From the NCBI GenBank assembly GCA_902825215.1, contig LR782234.1:4464001-4528000 (forward strand): a stretch of DNA of 64,000 nt, given 5' to 3'. Below the pieces are notes generated by a model. It was not told where the DNA came from, made no database searches, and worked only from the letters and a program-made list of their open reading frames with translations. Shown here one piece after another: positions 43,433 to 53,290 of this stretch; the stretch's first letter is position 1; each line of letters opens with the position of its first letter. The position numbers and the translations under genes are program-made. The stretch comes from Pseudomonas fluorescens. Its GTDB lineage: Bacteria; Pseudomonadota; Gammaproteobacteria; Pseudomonadales; Pseudomonadaceae.

Positions 43433-44332
43433 TCAATGCTCTAATTCGTCTGAGGAATCGCCAACCGATGTCAGATTTCTCACGCTCGAAATGAATCGAA
43501 CAGCTTCTGGAGCACTCAACTTAACAAAACGAGTGGCTTCCTTCTCTTCACAACGCGAGCCGTCTCCCCCACTGGTAACGCCAATCTGCAAGAATCGCTG
43601 GGTTGCTGGATCTTGCACAAACAGGGGCCCACCCGAATCATAGTTACATGTCGAAAGCCCGGGAGTGCCCGCGCACAAGTTACTTTCGCTACGCTGACCG
43701 GGATACAACTCGGAACATCTTTTATCCGTTATTACTGGCAACTCTACTTGCTGCAACAAGTCTGGCTTTGTGGGAAAGTGAGTATGCAAAAATCCCCACC
43801 CTATGGCTCGTACCCAATAGCCAGGCTTCTGATAGGTATCGTCTTCCGATGACACAAGACTGATTGGCTGTACTTCAGTAACCGGCGAATCGAGTTCAAC
43901 AATGGCAATATCAAAGCCACTCTCCCAATCAGGATAAATATGTAAAGCATGTATACGCCTGGTCAGACCCTGACTGGCATCGGCTTGTGAGACCCTGTTG
44001 ATAAAGATCTCGCTTCCCACAACTATTGCACCAGTGATGCAATGCGCGGCGGTCAACACCAGAATTGGCGATATCAAGGTGCCGCCGCAATGATGATTGT
44101 TCGGCACCGTGTATGCGGTTTGAAAGCTCGCCATGAAAGGATAACGACCAAGCGGGGCATCGGAGCCGCCGATGATTCTGGAGTTGATATCTGCAACTAC
44201 ATTTGTAGTTACTGCGTGCCCATATGGCGTCACTACGAAACTTATCAGCATTGCGAGCAAACGCAATACTGGATATTTATTTTTGCCGCCAAAACCAAAG
44301 AATGACAAACGACAGCATGATAAGACCTTCAT
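43433..44332 (-). CDS. Secreted chymotrypsin-fold (S1) serine protease
   Basis: The 299-residue protein starts with a hydrophobic export signal (about residues 24-41). A zymogen-like site R|IIGGSDAP follows, then the catalytic His in VLTAAHC, Asp in FDIAIVEL and Ser in NYDSGGPL, with the disulphide cysteines. Two pocket positions are unusual: the residue six before the Ser is Ser rather than Asp, so trypsin-like cleavage after Lys/Arg is unlikely, and the usual Gly before DSGG is Tyr, which may disturb the oxyanion hole. The gene is AT-richer than its surroundings and lies beside a tRNA cluster, which fits horizontal acquisition. It has no visible partner. Confidence 0.88.
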   Translation of the reverse strand: MKVLSCCRLSFFGFGGKNKYPVLRLLAMLISFVVTPYGHAVTTNVVADINSRIIGGSDAPLGRYPFMASFQTAYTVPNNHHCGGTLISPILVLTAAHCITGAIVVGSEIFINRVSQADASQGLTRRIHALHIYPDWESGFDIAIVELDSPVTEVQPISLVSSEDDTYQKPGYWVRAIGWGFLHTHFPTKPDLLQQVELPVITDKRCSELYPGQRSESNLCAGTPGLSTCNYDSGGPLFVQDPATQRFLQIGVTSGGDGSRCEEKEATRFVKLSAPEAVRFISSVRNLTSVGDSSDELEH

Positions 44333-44597
44333 GAAAATTCCTTTTTAATCCGCGACTATCCAGGATTGTGTCAGCACAACAAAGTGCCACATAGCTTAGA
44401 CATATACTGTACAACCAATGTTAATGAGTAGAGATCTGACAGCTATACACAACTTCATCATCAAGAAAAATAGTATATATATGGAAACATGCAAGTATGC
44501 TGATTCGCTTTACTCACACATCCCACTTCCATTTGCGCGATGCCTAATGCAGATAACAGGTTCGCGCCCATGCGCAGCGGACGGAATAAACGCGCAC

Positions 44598-44633
44598 AAA
44601 AAAACGCCGATCATCGCTGATCGGCGTTTTTTT
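44598..44633 (-). terminator. Terminator after the tRNA cluster
   Basis: AAACGCCGATCA and TGATCGGCGTTT form a stem over a 4-nt loop, with T-runs on both strands. It ends the minus-strand tRNA transcript. Confidence 0.85.
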
Positions 44634-44638
44634 GAATA

Positions 44639-44714
<76 letters not shown>

Positions 44715-44716
44715 AA

Positions 44717-44792
44717 TGGCGTCCCCTAGGGGACTCGAACCCCTGTTACCGCCGTGAAAGGGCGGTGTCCTAGGCCACTAGACGAAGGGGAC
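44717..44792 (-). tRNA. tRNA-Glu (UUC), copy 1
   Basis: The minus strand starts GTCCCCTTCGTCTAGTGG and has anticodon TTC between CCGCCCT and ACGGCGG-type stem arms; CCA is encoded. It is 76 nt long. It lies two bases upstream of the Gly gene in the transcript. Confidence 0.97.
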
Positions 44793-44814
44793 ACAGGCTA
44801 CAACTTTCACTAAT

Positions 44815-44843
44815 AAAAACGCCGCTCACTGAGCGGCGTTTCT
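44815..44843 (-). terminator. Terminator-like hairpin inside the tRNA cluster
   Basis: AAACGCCGCTCA pairs almost fully with GAGCGGCGTTTTT on the minus strand. It lies between the second and the last tRNA pair, so it may reduce or process the final pair. Confidence 0.72.
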
Positions 44844-44849
44844 AGAATT

Positions 44850-44925
<76 letters not shown>

Positions 44926-44928
44926 AAA

Positions 44929-45004
44929 TGGCGTCCCCTAGGGGACTCGAACCCCTGTTACCGCCGTGAAAGGGCGGTGTCCTAGGCCACTAGACGAAGG
45001 GGAC
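44929..45004 (-). tRNA. tRNA-Glu (UUC), copy 2
   Basis: The sequence is identical to copy 1, with anticodon TTC and an encoded CCA end. Three bases separate it from the Gly gene here, compared with two in the other pairs. Confidence 0.97.
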
Positions 45005-45108
45005 ACGCTACCCGGAACACATGGTGTGTGTTTCGGTGTCCAGATCCGCATCAAAAGACTTGGTTCTGGTTTCACTCAGCACCGCCCGAAAGCACTGCCG
45101 TTTAAAAC

Positions 45109-45184
<76 letters not shown>

Positions 45185-45186
45185 AT

Positions 45187-45262
45187 TGGCGTCCCCTAGG
45201 GGACTCGAACCCCTGTTACCGCCGTGAAAGGGCGGTGTCCTAGGCCACTAGACGAAGGGGAC
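45187..45262 (-). tRNA. tRNA-Glu (UUC), copy 3
   Basis: The sequence is identical to the other Glu copies. It is the first gene of the transcript, about 55 nt after the predicted start point. Confidence 0.97.
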
Positions 45263-45323
45263 ACACTACAACATTCACTCCCTGCTGCGCTTCGCTGTGT
45301 GCTTTACGCTGCAAGTGGCGCGC

Positions 45324-45378
45324 ATTCTATGGATGGATTGAGGGGTCGTCAACCCCCAGATATAAATTTATTTAAATC
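45324..45378 (-). promoter_or_regulatory. Strong tRNA promoter with UP element
   Basis: On the minus strand TTGACG (45352-45347) and TAGAAT (45329-45324) are 17 bp apart. A GCGCGCC discriminator follows, as in stringently controlled stable-RNA promoters. Directly upstream of the -35 box, 45359-45378 is almost pure A/T, as in an UP element that binds the RNA polymerase alpha subunit. Confidence 0.85.
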
Positions 45379-45630
45379 AATGACTTCGCCCCGCTTTAGG
45401 GCGGCAGGCGGGCTTTTCCGTCGTCCGATGTTTGACGCCTATATTCCGCCACGGGCCAAGGCGTTATAGTCCGCACAGTGATGGCAATCTGTACATCAAG
45501 CGCCAGCATTCATATAAACAATGTGCGGCCGATACAGATTGAACTGCCGAACCGAATCGTCGAGTGGCGCTAGGCGGCCCAATGCCCAGCCACTACACTC
45601 GCATGCGAACCCTATAAAGAGGTCTTACCG

Positions 45631-46401
45631 GTGACACCACTCATGATCACCCTGCTTGTCATAGCCGGGATCGCAATTCTGATCGCCATTGGCTACATGA
45701 ACCATGTGGTGGAAAACAACAAACTGGAGAAGGCCCGCACCAAGGTCGAGCTCAACGACCGCCTGCGCCGCTGCGGCGAACTGACCGAGACCTTCCCCGG
45801 CCAGTTCATGAGCCCGGCACTCAAGCTGTTGCTGACCCGCCTGGAGCTGAACGTCTGCCAGCGCCTGCTGAACCTGGAAAAAACCAGCGCCACCACCAAA
45901 GCGCGCATCACCGAACTCAGCGCCCTGGTGGCTCAGGGCGAATCGATTCCGGTCAACAACCCACCAGCACCGATCATCACCGAAGCCAAAGCCAAAGACG
46001 TACGCTTTCTCCTCGAAGCCCTCCACGGCCAGATCACCCGCGCCGCCCACGACGGCTTCCTGCCACCGAACGAAGCCAAACACTGGGTTCGCGAAGTGCG
46101 CCATATCCTCGTGCTGCTGCACATCGAATTCTTCAACAACCTCGGTCAGCAATCCCTGCAACAAAACCAGCCCGGCCAGGCCCGCCTCGCCTTCGAACGC
46201 GGCGTGCAATACCTGCGCAAACAACAGGACCCGCAGATCTACGCCGAACAACTGCAATACCTGGAAAAACTGCTGGCCCGCGCCAACGCCCAGGTCATGG
46301 ACAAGATCGCACCGGTCGAAGGCGAAGAAAACCAACTGACCGCCGGCCTCAAAGATGTCGAGGCTGACGCGGACTGGAAGAAGAAAGTTATTTACGACTG
46401 A
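45631..46401 (+). CDS. Membrane-anchored helical protein of unknown function
   Basis: The 256-residue protein has one N-terminal membrane helix (about residues 4-23) and an acidic, helix-rich remainder with heptad-like Leu spacing. I do not recognise a characterised domain. The gene lies upstream of a Glu/Gly tRNA cluster, which recalls PA2819 beside its tRNAs. The start is a GTG at 45631 with AGAGG eight bases upstream; an ATG four codons later is also possible. A clear terminator follows. Confidence 0.8.
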   Translation: MTPLMITLLVIAGIAILIAIGYMNHVVENNKLEKARTKVELNDRLRRCGELTETFPGQFMSPALKLLLTRLELNVCQRLLNLEKTSATTKARITELSALVAQGESIPVNNPPAPIITEAKAKDVRFLLEALHGQITRAAHDGFLPPNEAKHWVREVRHILVLLHIEFFNNLGQQSLQQNQPGQARLAFERGVQYLRKQQDPQIYAEQLQYLEKLLARANAQVMDKIAPVEGEENQLTAGLKDVEADADWKKKVIYD

Positions 46402-46419
46402 TTGCAGAGATTTGAAAAG

Positions 46420-46444
46420 AAGCCACCGCGAGGTGGCTTTTTTT
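46420..46444 (+). terminator. Terminator after the 45.6 kb gene
   Basis: AAGCCACC pairs with GGTGGCTT across a GCGA loop and runs into TTTTTT. Confidence 0.85.
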
Positions 46445-46532
46445 ATGCGATCGCGGCAGAGAGCCTGACAAAATTTCGCTGAAGAGGAGACCGCTTTCGC
46501 GAGCGGGCTCGCTCACACAGAAGAGCAAAAGC

Positions 46533-47050
46533 CCCTCACCCTAGCCCTCTCCCGCAGGGAGAGGGGACTGACGGCGGTGGATTCAAGAGTTACGCCCGAC
46601 ATGTAATACCGAGTCGTACGCAAACTTCGAAGCCAACCAAAATCGGCTCCCTCTCCCTCGGGAGAGGGCTGGGGTGAGGGGCGAATCCACCGAAAATCTC
46701 GAGCCGTGCGGCGCGTCTAACCACTCAACAATGAGCGTTAGCTCGAGTGCCCTTGATCTTGATCTTGCCTAACCGGCGACATCGGAAGGCTGAGTGGAGG
46801 GATTGATCCGGGCGTGGGAGCGCAGCGACCGTCTGGCGCAGCCAGACACAGCGGAAGTAGGTGCAGCGAAGCAAACCGTAGCCGCTGCGCCCGGATCGAT
46901 CCCGGAGCGAAGGAACCCGAGCCTGCGAGGGCCGAACGCAGGAGCAAGCCTTTTGGTTCCTTTTTGCTGGGCCGGCACTCCGGCGTCTGAAAAAGGGACT
47001 CGCCGTAAGGGCGAAACCGCCAGCAGCAACACCCGAAGCAACGGATATTC
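46533..47050 (+). repeat. Composite repeat, copy 3 (with 15-bp insertion)
   Basis: The layout matches copy 2. The B hairpin GTCTGGC-GCA-GCCAGAC is at 46831-46847. Between the arms of the later stem an extra stretch of about 15 bp, CTGGGCCGGCACTCC, is inserted at about 46968, so the loop is longer while the arms are unchanged. The conserved tail reaches about 47092. The copy lies between the convergent 45.6 kb gene and the chemoreceptor. A single REP-like unit (about 46488-46520) precedes it. Confidence 0.9.
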
Positions 47051-47098
47051 CCCCAAAACACCCAAAGCCCAGTCGGCCCAGAGGCCGCCAAGGCTCAA

Positions 47099-49066
47099 TC
47101 AAAGCCGAAAATGCCCAACCATGGACCGCAACTCTCCCCCCAACTGCGCCAGCTCAACACTCGAAGCCGCATTCCCGCGCATCGCAATGGACGACTGATC
47201 GGCACTCGCACGAATACTCGTCACACTGCGATTGATCTCCTCCGCCACCGAACTCTGCTCCTCGGCCGCCGCCGCAATCTGTTGATTCATCTGCTGAATC
47301 AACGACACCGCCACCGCAATACTCCCCAGCGCACTCTCGGTCTGCATTGCATCACTGACTGCCAGCTTTACCAGTTCGCCGCTGCTCTGAATCTGCTGCA
47401 CCGACGACTGCGCCGCCGAGCGCAAAGCACTGACCAGCCGCTCAATCTCCTCAGTCGATTGTTGCGTACGCCGCGCCAGCGCGCGTACTTCATCGGCGAC
47501 CACAGCAAAGCCCCTGCCCTGCTCCCCGGCCCGCGCCGCTTCGATCGCAGCATTCAATGCCAATAGATTGGTCTGCTCGGCGACGCTCTTGATCACCTCC
47601 AGCACCGTGCCGATATTCTGAATTTCGGCACTGAGACTTTCGATGCTCGAACTGGCGGAAGTTGCCGAATCGGCCAACTGCTCGATCCGTGCCATGCTCT
47701 GTCGCACCACTTGCTGGCCACTCTCGACCTTGTCATCCGCGGTCTGTGCGGCCAACGCCGCCTCCTCGGCATTGCGTGCCACGTCGTGCACGGTGGCAGT
47801 CATCTGGTTCATCGCGGTGGCAACCTGCTCGGTCTCTTCCTTCTGGCTACTCACCTCAAGGTTGGTTTGCTCGGTGACCGCTGACAACGATTGCGCCGAA
47901 CTGGCCAGTCGTTCGATGCCCGTCTGCAAACCGCTGACAATTGTGCTCAGCCCTGCGCCCATCTGCTGCATCGCCAGCATCAACTGGCCGATCTCGTCGC
48001 GCCGGGTCACTTGCACGCTTGCACTCAGGTCGCCGGCCGCAATCCGCTGCGCCACCTGAATCACGCTGCGTAACGGGGCGACGATCAGCCGGGTGATGAA
48101 CCATGCAGCGAGCACCCCGACCAGCAACGCCAGGACCGAGGAGCCAATGATCAACAGCGAGTTTTTCTTCAGCTCAGCCTGCATCGCGGCGTCCTCGGCG
48201 AGGTAGGCCTGATTCACCCGCTCGACCACCTGATCAGCACGCTGATGCAATTGTGCGTAGACCGTTTTTTCCTGATCGAGCAAACCGGTGTATTCAGCGA
48301 GTTTGTCGTTGAAACCGGCGATATGCCCGGACACTTCGTTAAGCACGGTCAGATAGCCCTCGTCCTTGACCGTGGTTTTCAGTTCTTCGGCCTGCGTCTG
48401 CGCTTGTGCCGCCTGTTCAATGTTGCCCTTGCCGGCGCTGTCGGCGTCGCCCTTGCGACTTTGATCGAGACGAACCCGGGCCTCATTCATCGCCTGCAAC
48501 ATCAGGCGCGATACCTGGCTGACCTGACTGGCCTGTTCGATGAACTGCGCCCCATCCTTGCCCTCGGTATCCTTCAAGGTATACGCGCCGTCATCGGCCA
48601 GCCCGGCCTGCAGCACATCAAGGTTATTGGCGACGCTGGATACCGACCAACTGGCCATCTCCAGTGCCAGATCCTTGGCCTGGGACAGCGAAACGAACTC
48701 ATCGAACGCCTTGCGGTAGGCGCCCAGCGACTGCTCGACATCGTTCATCACCGACACATTGGCCGGCGTGCGCGCCTTGAGCTCGTTAGCCAGGGCAACC
48801 AGACCGTCCACGCCTTCACGCAGGGCATCGGCCGTCTTCGGGTTGCCGTGCAAGGCATAATCCTGTTCGAGCAGGCGCACCTTGAGCAGACTGCTATTGA
48901 GCGAGGACATCTGCTTCAGCCCGTCGAAGCGCAGACTGATAGTCTGCAGGGACCAGACGCCAATTGCCGCCACCAGTGCGGTCAAAAGCAAGACCAGCAC
49001 AAACCCGATCCCCAGTTTCTTCGCCATACCTAGATTGGCGAAACGTCCTTGCATGGCCGAAATCAT
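47099..49066 (-). CDS. Methyl-accepting chemotaxis protein with a long helical sensor domain
   Basis: The 655-residue receptor has a membrane helix at about residues 18-38, a periplasmic domain of about 265 residues that appears all-helical, a second membrane helix near 305-328, HAMP, and a cytosolic signalling domain with the hairpin tip EAARAGEQGRGFAVVADEVRALARR. The sensor length and helical character fit the HBM class, which in McpS binds TCA intermediates, but the ligand here is unknown. There is no C-terminal CheR-binding pentapeptide. AGGGGG precedes the ATG. Confidence 0.92.
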   Translation of the reverse strand: MISAMQGRFANLGMAKKLGIGFVLVLLLTALVAAIGVWSLQTISLRFDGLKQMSSLNSSLLKVRLLEQDYALHGNPKTADALREGVDGLVALANELKARTPANVSVMNDVEQSLGAYRKAFDEFVSLSQAKDLALEMASWSVSSVANNLDVLQAGLADDGAYTLKDTEGKDGAQFIEQASQVSQVSRLMLQAMNEARVRLDQSRKGDADSAGKGNIEQAAQAQTQAEELKTTVKDEGYLTVLNEVSGHIAGFNDKLAEYTGLLDQEKTVYAQLHQRADQVVERVNQAYLAEDAAMQAELKKNSLLIIGSSVLALLVGVLAAWFITRLIVAPLRSVIQVAQRIAAGDLSASVQVTRRDEIGQLMLAMQQMGAGLSTIVSGLQTGIERLASSAQSLSAVTEQTNLEVSSQKEETEQVATAMNQMTATVHDVARNAEEAALAAQTADDKVESGQQVVRQSMARIEQLADSATSASSSIESLSAEIQNIGTVLEVIKSVAEQTNLLALNAAIEAARAGEQGRGFAVVADEVRALARRTQQSTEEIERLVSALRSAAQSSVQQIQSSGELVKLAVSDAMQTESALGSIAVAVSLIQQMNQQIAAAAEEQSSVAEEINRSVTSIRASADQSSIAMRGNAASSVELAQLGGELRSMVGHFRL

Positions 49067-49174
49067 TGCGCGTGCCCCCTGCCATTATCATTAAAGCGAA
49101 GAGTCGCAACGGCCATGAACCAGCACAAGTCTCTGCCGTCGCAATAATGGCAAAAAGCTACAGCTGCGTCGTTT

Positions 49175-50575
49175 TCAGAACACTGGAGGTCGATCCGAAC
49201 CGGTATTGCGAAAAAACTGTCGAGCCCGTGGATCACAGGCATAGGCCACATTGATCCGGTGCCAGTCAGCGGATTCGCCACTGGGGCTGAACGCATCCGC
49301 ATCCGCCAACAGCACGCCACAGCGCTGGGCCTGACCGCGAACCGAGCGCTGATCGGTCATCCGCGCACGCGCCCAGATGAACAACCCGCCCGCCGGCCTG
49401 CCGAACACCTCCCAATCAGCATCTTCCAGCGCCTGCAACGCAGCGGCGCGATCGGCGTTCAAGCGCTGCCGCTGGCGCTGCACCAGCTTGCGGTAAGCAC
49501 CACTGACCAACAGCGTCGTCAGCACCGCCTCGGAAAACCGCGACACCCCCAAGCCGCTGACCATCTTGACCTGCGCCAGACGCCGGACCAGCTCACCGTC
49601 AGCAACGACAAACCCGACCCGCAACGAACTGCTCAGCGTCTTGGAAAAACTGCCCACATAAATGACTCGACCGCCATCGTCCAGCGCAGCCAGTCGCGTA
49701 CCGTGGCCAGTGTGCAGGTCTGCATAGACATCGTCTTCGATCAAGCGCAGATCATGAATCCTGCTCAATTGCAAAATACGCTGCGCCACGCCCGGCGACA
49801 GGCAACTGCCAGTAGGATTGTGGTGATGACTGTTGATGAACAACGCTGCGGGCTGAAATTTCTGCAGCAAAGCTTCGAGCGCTTCGACATCCGGCCCGTT
49901 CTGCGTACGACGCACTTCGAGCATGCGCACACCCTGCAGGCGCAACAGATCGAACAACGGCGCATACCCGGGGGTTTCAACCACTACACAGTCACCGGCC
50001 TTGAACAACGTGCGTACGATCAGATCCAGCGCATGACTGGCGCCGCTGGTGCTCAATAACTGTGAACTGTCAGCGTCGATATTCAGCCGCTTCAAGTGCC
50101 TGACAATCTGCTCACGCAGCGCCGGCAGACCCAGCGGCGTGCTGTAGTTGAACAGACTGGCCATGTCGGTACGGGCCACCTCACGCAGCGCATAGCTGAG
50201 ATCGTCCGGCTCGCGCCAGCTCTGCGGCAAACCACCGAATCCGAGCCTCAAGCCACCGCCGATGTCGCAAACCGCACCGCACCCGCCATAACGTCCGCCG
50301 AACGATTCCAGCTCAACCTCGGCGCCACGCGTCAACGGCGAGGCCGCGACCAGAAAGCCGGTACCCTGGCATGTGCTCAGAATGCCCTGCGACACCAACC
50401 GCTCACACGCCTCGACCACACATGAATGACTGAGCAGATTGCCCCGGGCAATCTGCCGGGCAGAGGGCAAACGAGTGGCAGGCGGCACACCACTTTGCAC
50501 AATCCATTGCGTCAGCCCATCAACAATCTGCTGCACGACCGGCACCATTGCCTGTCGATCAATTCTCAACTCCAT
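49175..50575 (-). CDS. MocR/PdxR-type regulator with aminotransferase domain
   Basis: The 466-residue protein joins an N-terminal GntR-type winged helix (about residues 8-70, with LPSARQIARG) to a fold-type I aminotransferase domain. That domain carries SHHHNPTG and the PLP-binding Lys in GSFSKTLSSSLRVGF. MocR proteins sense PLP or PLP-amino-acid adducts and control nearby genes. I chose the ATG at 50575 (MELRIDRQAMVPVVQQI); the long open frame beyond it runs into repeat copy 4 and is not coding. No obvious target gene adjoins it. Confidence 0.9.
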   Translation of the reverse strand: MELRIDRQAMVPVVQQIVDGLTQWIVQSGVPPATRLPSARQIARGNLLSHSCVVEACERLVSQGILSTCQGTGFLVAASPLTRGAEVELESFGGRYGGCGAVCDIGGGLRLGFGGLPQSWREPDDLSYALREVARTDMASLFNYSTPLGLPALREQIVRHLKRLNIDADSSQLLSTSGASHALDLIVRTLFKAGDCVVVETPGYAPLFDLLRLQGVRMLEVRRTQNGPDVEALEALLQKFQPAALFINSHHHNPTGSCLSPGVAQRILQLSRIHDLRLIEDDVYADLHTGHGTRLAALDDGGRVIYVGSFSKTLSSSLRVGFVVADGELVRRLAQVKMVSGLGVSRFSEAVLTTLLVSGAYRKLVQRQRQRLNADRAAALQALEDADWEVFGRPAGGLFIWARARMTDQRSVRGQAQRCGVLLADADAFSPSGESADWHRINVAYACDPRARQFFRNTGSDRPPVF

Positions 50576-50744
50576 GAGCAAGCAAACTCCTGTCCGTTTT
50601 GCTGGCCGCAGTAAATCACAGCCACGCCGGACAGCCTGTGCGACAACGCCGCCAAAAGCGACCGTTCTAACGGCTTGATACACATTGTTTAAAGGGATAC
50701 ACGGAATTGGGCGAGCATCAACGAAAAGCCAAAAAATCAAAAGC

Positions 50745-51248
50745 GCCCTCACCCTAGCCCTCTCCCGGAGGGAGAGGGGACTGACCGAGGTGGATGTGAG
50801 AGATAACGCCAACCTGCGATACCGAGTCGAATGCAAGTTTCGAAACCAACCGAAATCGGCTCCCTCTCCCTCGGGAGAGGGCTGGGGTGAGGGGCAGCCA
50901 CAACACAAATCCAAAGCCAACCACCCGCCTCTAACCACTCAACAATGAGCGTTAGCTCGAGAGCCCTTGACCTTGATCTTGCCTAACCAGCGACATCGGA
51001 AGGCTGAGCGGAGGGATTGATCCGGGCGTGGGAGCGCAGCGACCGTCTGGCGCAGCCAGACACAGCGGAAGTAGGTGCAGCGAAGCAAACCGTAGCCGCT
51101 GCGCCCGGATCGATCCCGGAGCGAAGGGACCCGAGCCTGCGAGGGCCGGACGCAGGAGCAAAGCCTTTTGGTTCCTTTTTGGCGTCTGAAAAAGGGACTC
51201 GCCGTAAGGGCGAAACCGCCAGCCGCAGCGCCCGAAGCAACGGATATT
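50745..51248 (+). repeat. Composite repeat, copy 4
   Basis: The copy has the same two modules, with the B hairpin GTCTGGC-GCA-GCCAGAC at 51045-51061. It lacks the GGTCGGCC tail of copies 2, 3 and 5. It is the only copy not between convergent genes: it lies upstream of the MocR gene and downstream of the SDR gene, both on the minus strand. It fills almost the whole intergenic space. Confidence 0.9.
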
Positions 51249-51266
51249 CACCTAAAACTCAAAAAA

Positions 51267-52028
51267 TCAGAACGCCGTAACCCCCCCATCCACCGCCAAC
51301 GAATGCCCAGTAGTAAATGCCGCCCCATCACTGCACAGGTACAGCACAGCACTGGCAATCTCCCCGACCGTACCAATGCGCCCCACCGGATGCATGGCAT
51401 TGGCAAACTCGCCCTTCTTCGGGTCCGCCTCATAAGCGCGACGGAACATATCGGTATCGATCACCGCCGGACACACCGCATTTACCCGAATCTTTTTCTT
51501 CGCATATTCGATCGCCGCCGACTTGGTCAGCCCGATCACCGCATGCTTGGACGCCGCATAAATACTCATCTTCGGCGCCGCCCCCAACCCCGCCACCGAC
51601 GCCGTATTGACGATCGCCCCGCCGCCCTGCGCCAGCAGCAATGGCAACTGATACTTCATGCACAGCCAGACGCCTTTGACGTTGACGCCCATGATCGCAT
51701 CGAACTCATCCATCGAACCGTCGGCCAGTTTGCCCTTCTCGATCTCGATGCCGGCGTTGTTGAAGGCATAGTCGAGACGGCCGTAGGTATTGATGACTTC
51801 GTCCATCAGATTTTTCACATCGCTCTCGACGGTCACGTCGCAACGCACGAAGGACGCTTCGCCACCGGCGGTACGAATCAGCGCCACCGTGCCCTCGCCG
51901 CCTGCTGCGTCGTAGTCGGCAACCACCACCTTCAAGCCTTCGGCGGCGAACGCCTGAGCGGTCGCGCGGCCGATGCCGTTGGCCGCTCCGGTAACGACAA
52001 CGACTTGACCGGAAAACGTCATGCTCAT
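51267..52028 (-). CDS. Short-chain dehydrogenase/reductase (SDR), glucose-dehydrogenase-like
   Basis: The 253-residue protein shows TGAANGIGRATA at the cofactor site, NNAGIE, a Ser in VNTASVAGL and the catalytic YAASKHAVIGLTKS. The acidic residue after beta-2 (VVADYD) suggests NAD rather than NADP. The substrate is unknown. The ATG at 52028 follows GAGGACATCCGC; a start two codons later is also possible. It is divergent from the next reductase gene across 238 bp. Confidence 0.9.
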   Translation of the reverse strand: MSMTFSGQVVVVTGAANGIGRATAQAFAAEGLKVVVADYDAAGGEGTVALIRTAGGEASFVRCDVTVESDVKNLMDEVINTYGRLDYAFNNAGIEIEKGKLADGSMDEFDAIMGVNVKGVWLCMKYQLPLLLAQGGGAIVNTASVAGLGAAPKMSIYAASKHAVIGLTKSAAIEYAKKKIRVNAVCPAVIDTDMFRRAYEADPKKGEFANAMHPVGRIGTVGEIASAVLYLCSDGAAFTTGHSLAVDGGVTAF

Positions 52029-52266
52029 GCGGATGTCCTCGAACAGTTGGGAATGCTGGTATTGGCTGGAGCGCAGCATAGCCATGGCGCTCGATCGCGC
52101 GTCAGCACTATCCACACAGCGGTTATGCCCCCATGAACTGCAGTGATTAACCTATGCCGGCCACTATCATCGTAGTCGATTGAAGTGCATTCGCCGCATC
52201 AGCCAACCTTGCACCATGGCCGCCGAGGGTCTATCAACAAAGCTTCATTCCGTTCGAGTGCCAGTC

Positions 52267-53271
52267 ATGACCAACCAGACCAATCGCCAGTTCCTGCTCG
52301 CCAAACGCCCGGTGGGTGCGGCCAGCCGTGAAACCTTTACCTATCAGGAAGTACCGGTCGGCGAACCGGCGGCAGGGCAGATTCTGGTGAAGAACGAATA
52401 CCTGTCCCTGGACCCGGCCATGCGCGGCTGGATGAACGAGGGCAAGTCCTACATCCCGCCGGTCGGTATCGGTGAGGTGATGCGCGCGCTGGGCGTGGGA
52501 AAAGTCATTGCTTCGAACAATCCGGGCTTTGCCGTCGGTGACTACGTCAACGGCGCCATCGGCGTGCAGGATTATTTCCTCGGCGAGCCCAGAGGTTTCT
52601 ACAAGGTCGATCCGAAACTGGCCCCGCTGCCGGTGTATCTGTCCGCACTGGGCATGACCGGCATGACCGCCTACTTCGCCCTGCTCGATGTCGGCGCGCC
52701 GAAGGCTGGCGACACTGTCGTGCTGTCCGGTGCGGCTGGCGCGGTGGGCAGCGTCGCCGGGCAGATTGCCAAGCTCAAGGGTTGCCGCGTTGTCGGCATT
52801 GCCGGCGGAGCCGACAAGTGCAAGTTCCTCATCGACGAACTGGGCTTTGACGGCGCCATCGATTACAAGAGCGAAGACGTGATCGCTGGGCTCAAGCGTG
52901 AATGCCCGAAAGGCGTCGACGTGTATTTCGACAACGTCGGCGGCGACATCCTTGACGCGGTGCTGAGCCGTTTGAACATGAAGGCGCGTGTGGTGATCTG
53001 CGGCGCGATCAGCCAGTACAACAACAAAGAAGCGGTCAAAGGCCCGGCCAATTACCTGTCGCTGCTGGTCAATCGCGCGCGGATGGAAGGCTTCGTGGTG
53101 ATGGACTACGCCGCGCAATATGCGAGCGCCGCGCAGGAAATGGCCGGATGGATGGCCAAGGGGCAACTCAAGAGCAAGGAAGATATCGTCGAAGGTCTGG
53201 AGACGTTCCCGGAGACCTTGATGAAATTGTTCAACGGCGGGAATTTCGGCAAGTTGGTGCTGAAAGTCTAA
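52267..53271 (+). CDS. NADP-dependent MDR-family oxidoreductase (CurA/prostaglandin-reductase-like)
   Basis: The 334-residue protein belongs to the zinc-free medium-chain reductases, with LSLDPAMRGWMNEG, the cofactor loop GAAGAVGSVAGQIAKLKG and VYFDNVGGDILD. Relatives reduce activated double bonds of enones with NADPH. The ATG at 52267 fits the family start; the longer open frame before it has no support. It has no clear operon partner. Confidence 0.92.
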   Translation: MTNQTNRQFLLAKRPVGAASRETFTYQEVPVGEPAAGQILVKNEYLSLDPAMRGWMNEGKSYIPPVGIGEVMRALGVGKVIASNNPGFAVGDYVNGAIGVQDYFLGEPRGFYKVDPKLAPLPVYLSALGMTGMTAYFALLDVGAPKAGDTVVLSGAAGAVGSVAGQIAKLKGCRVVGIAGGADKCKFLIDELGFDGAIDYKSEDVIAGLKRECPKGVDVYFDNVGGDILDAVLSRLNMKARVVICGAISQYNNKEAVKGPANYLSLLVNRARMEGFVVMDYAAQYASAAQEMAGWMAKGQLKSKEDIVEGLETFPETLMKLFNGGNFGKLVLKV

Positions 53272-53290
53272 AGCCACCGCAAAAACAACT

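Noticed and set aside
49175..50938. Extended N-terminus of the MocR regulator
   Set aside because: The extra 121 codons read through repeat copy 4, while the ATG at 50575 starts the standard winged-helix domain.
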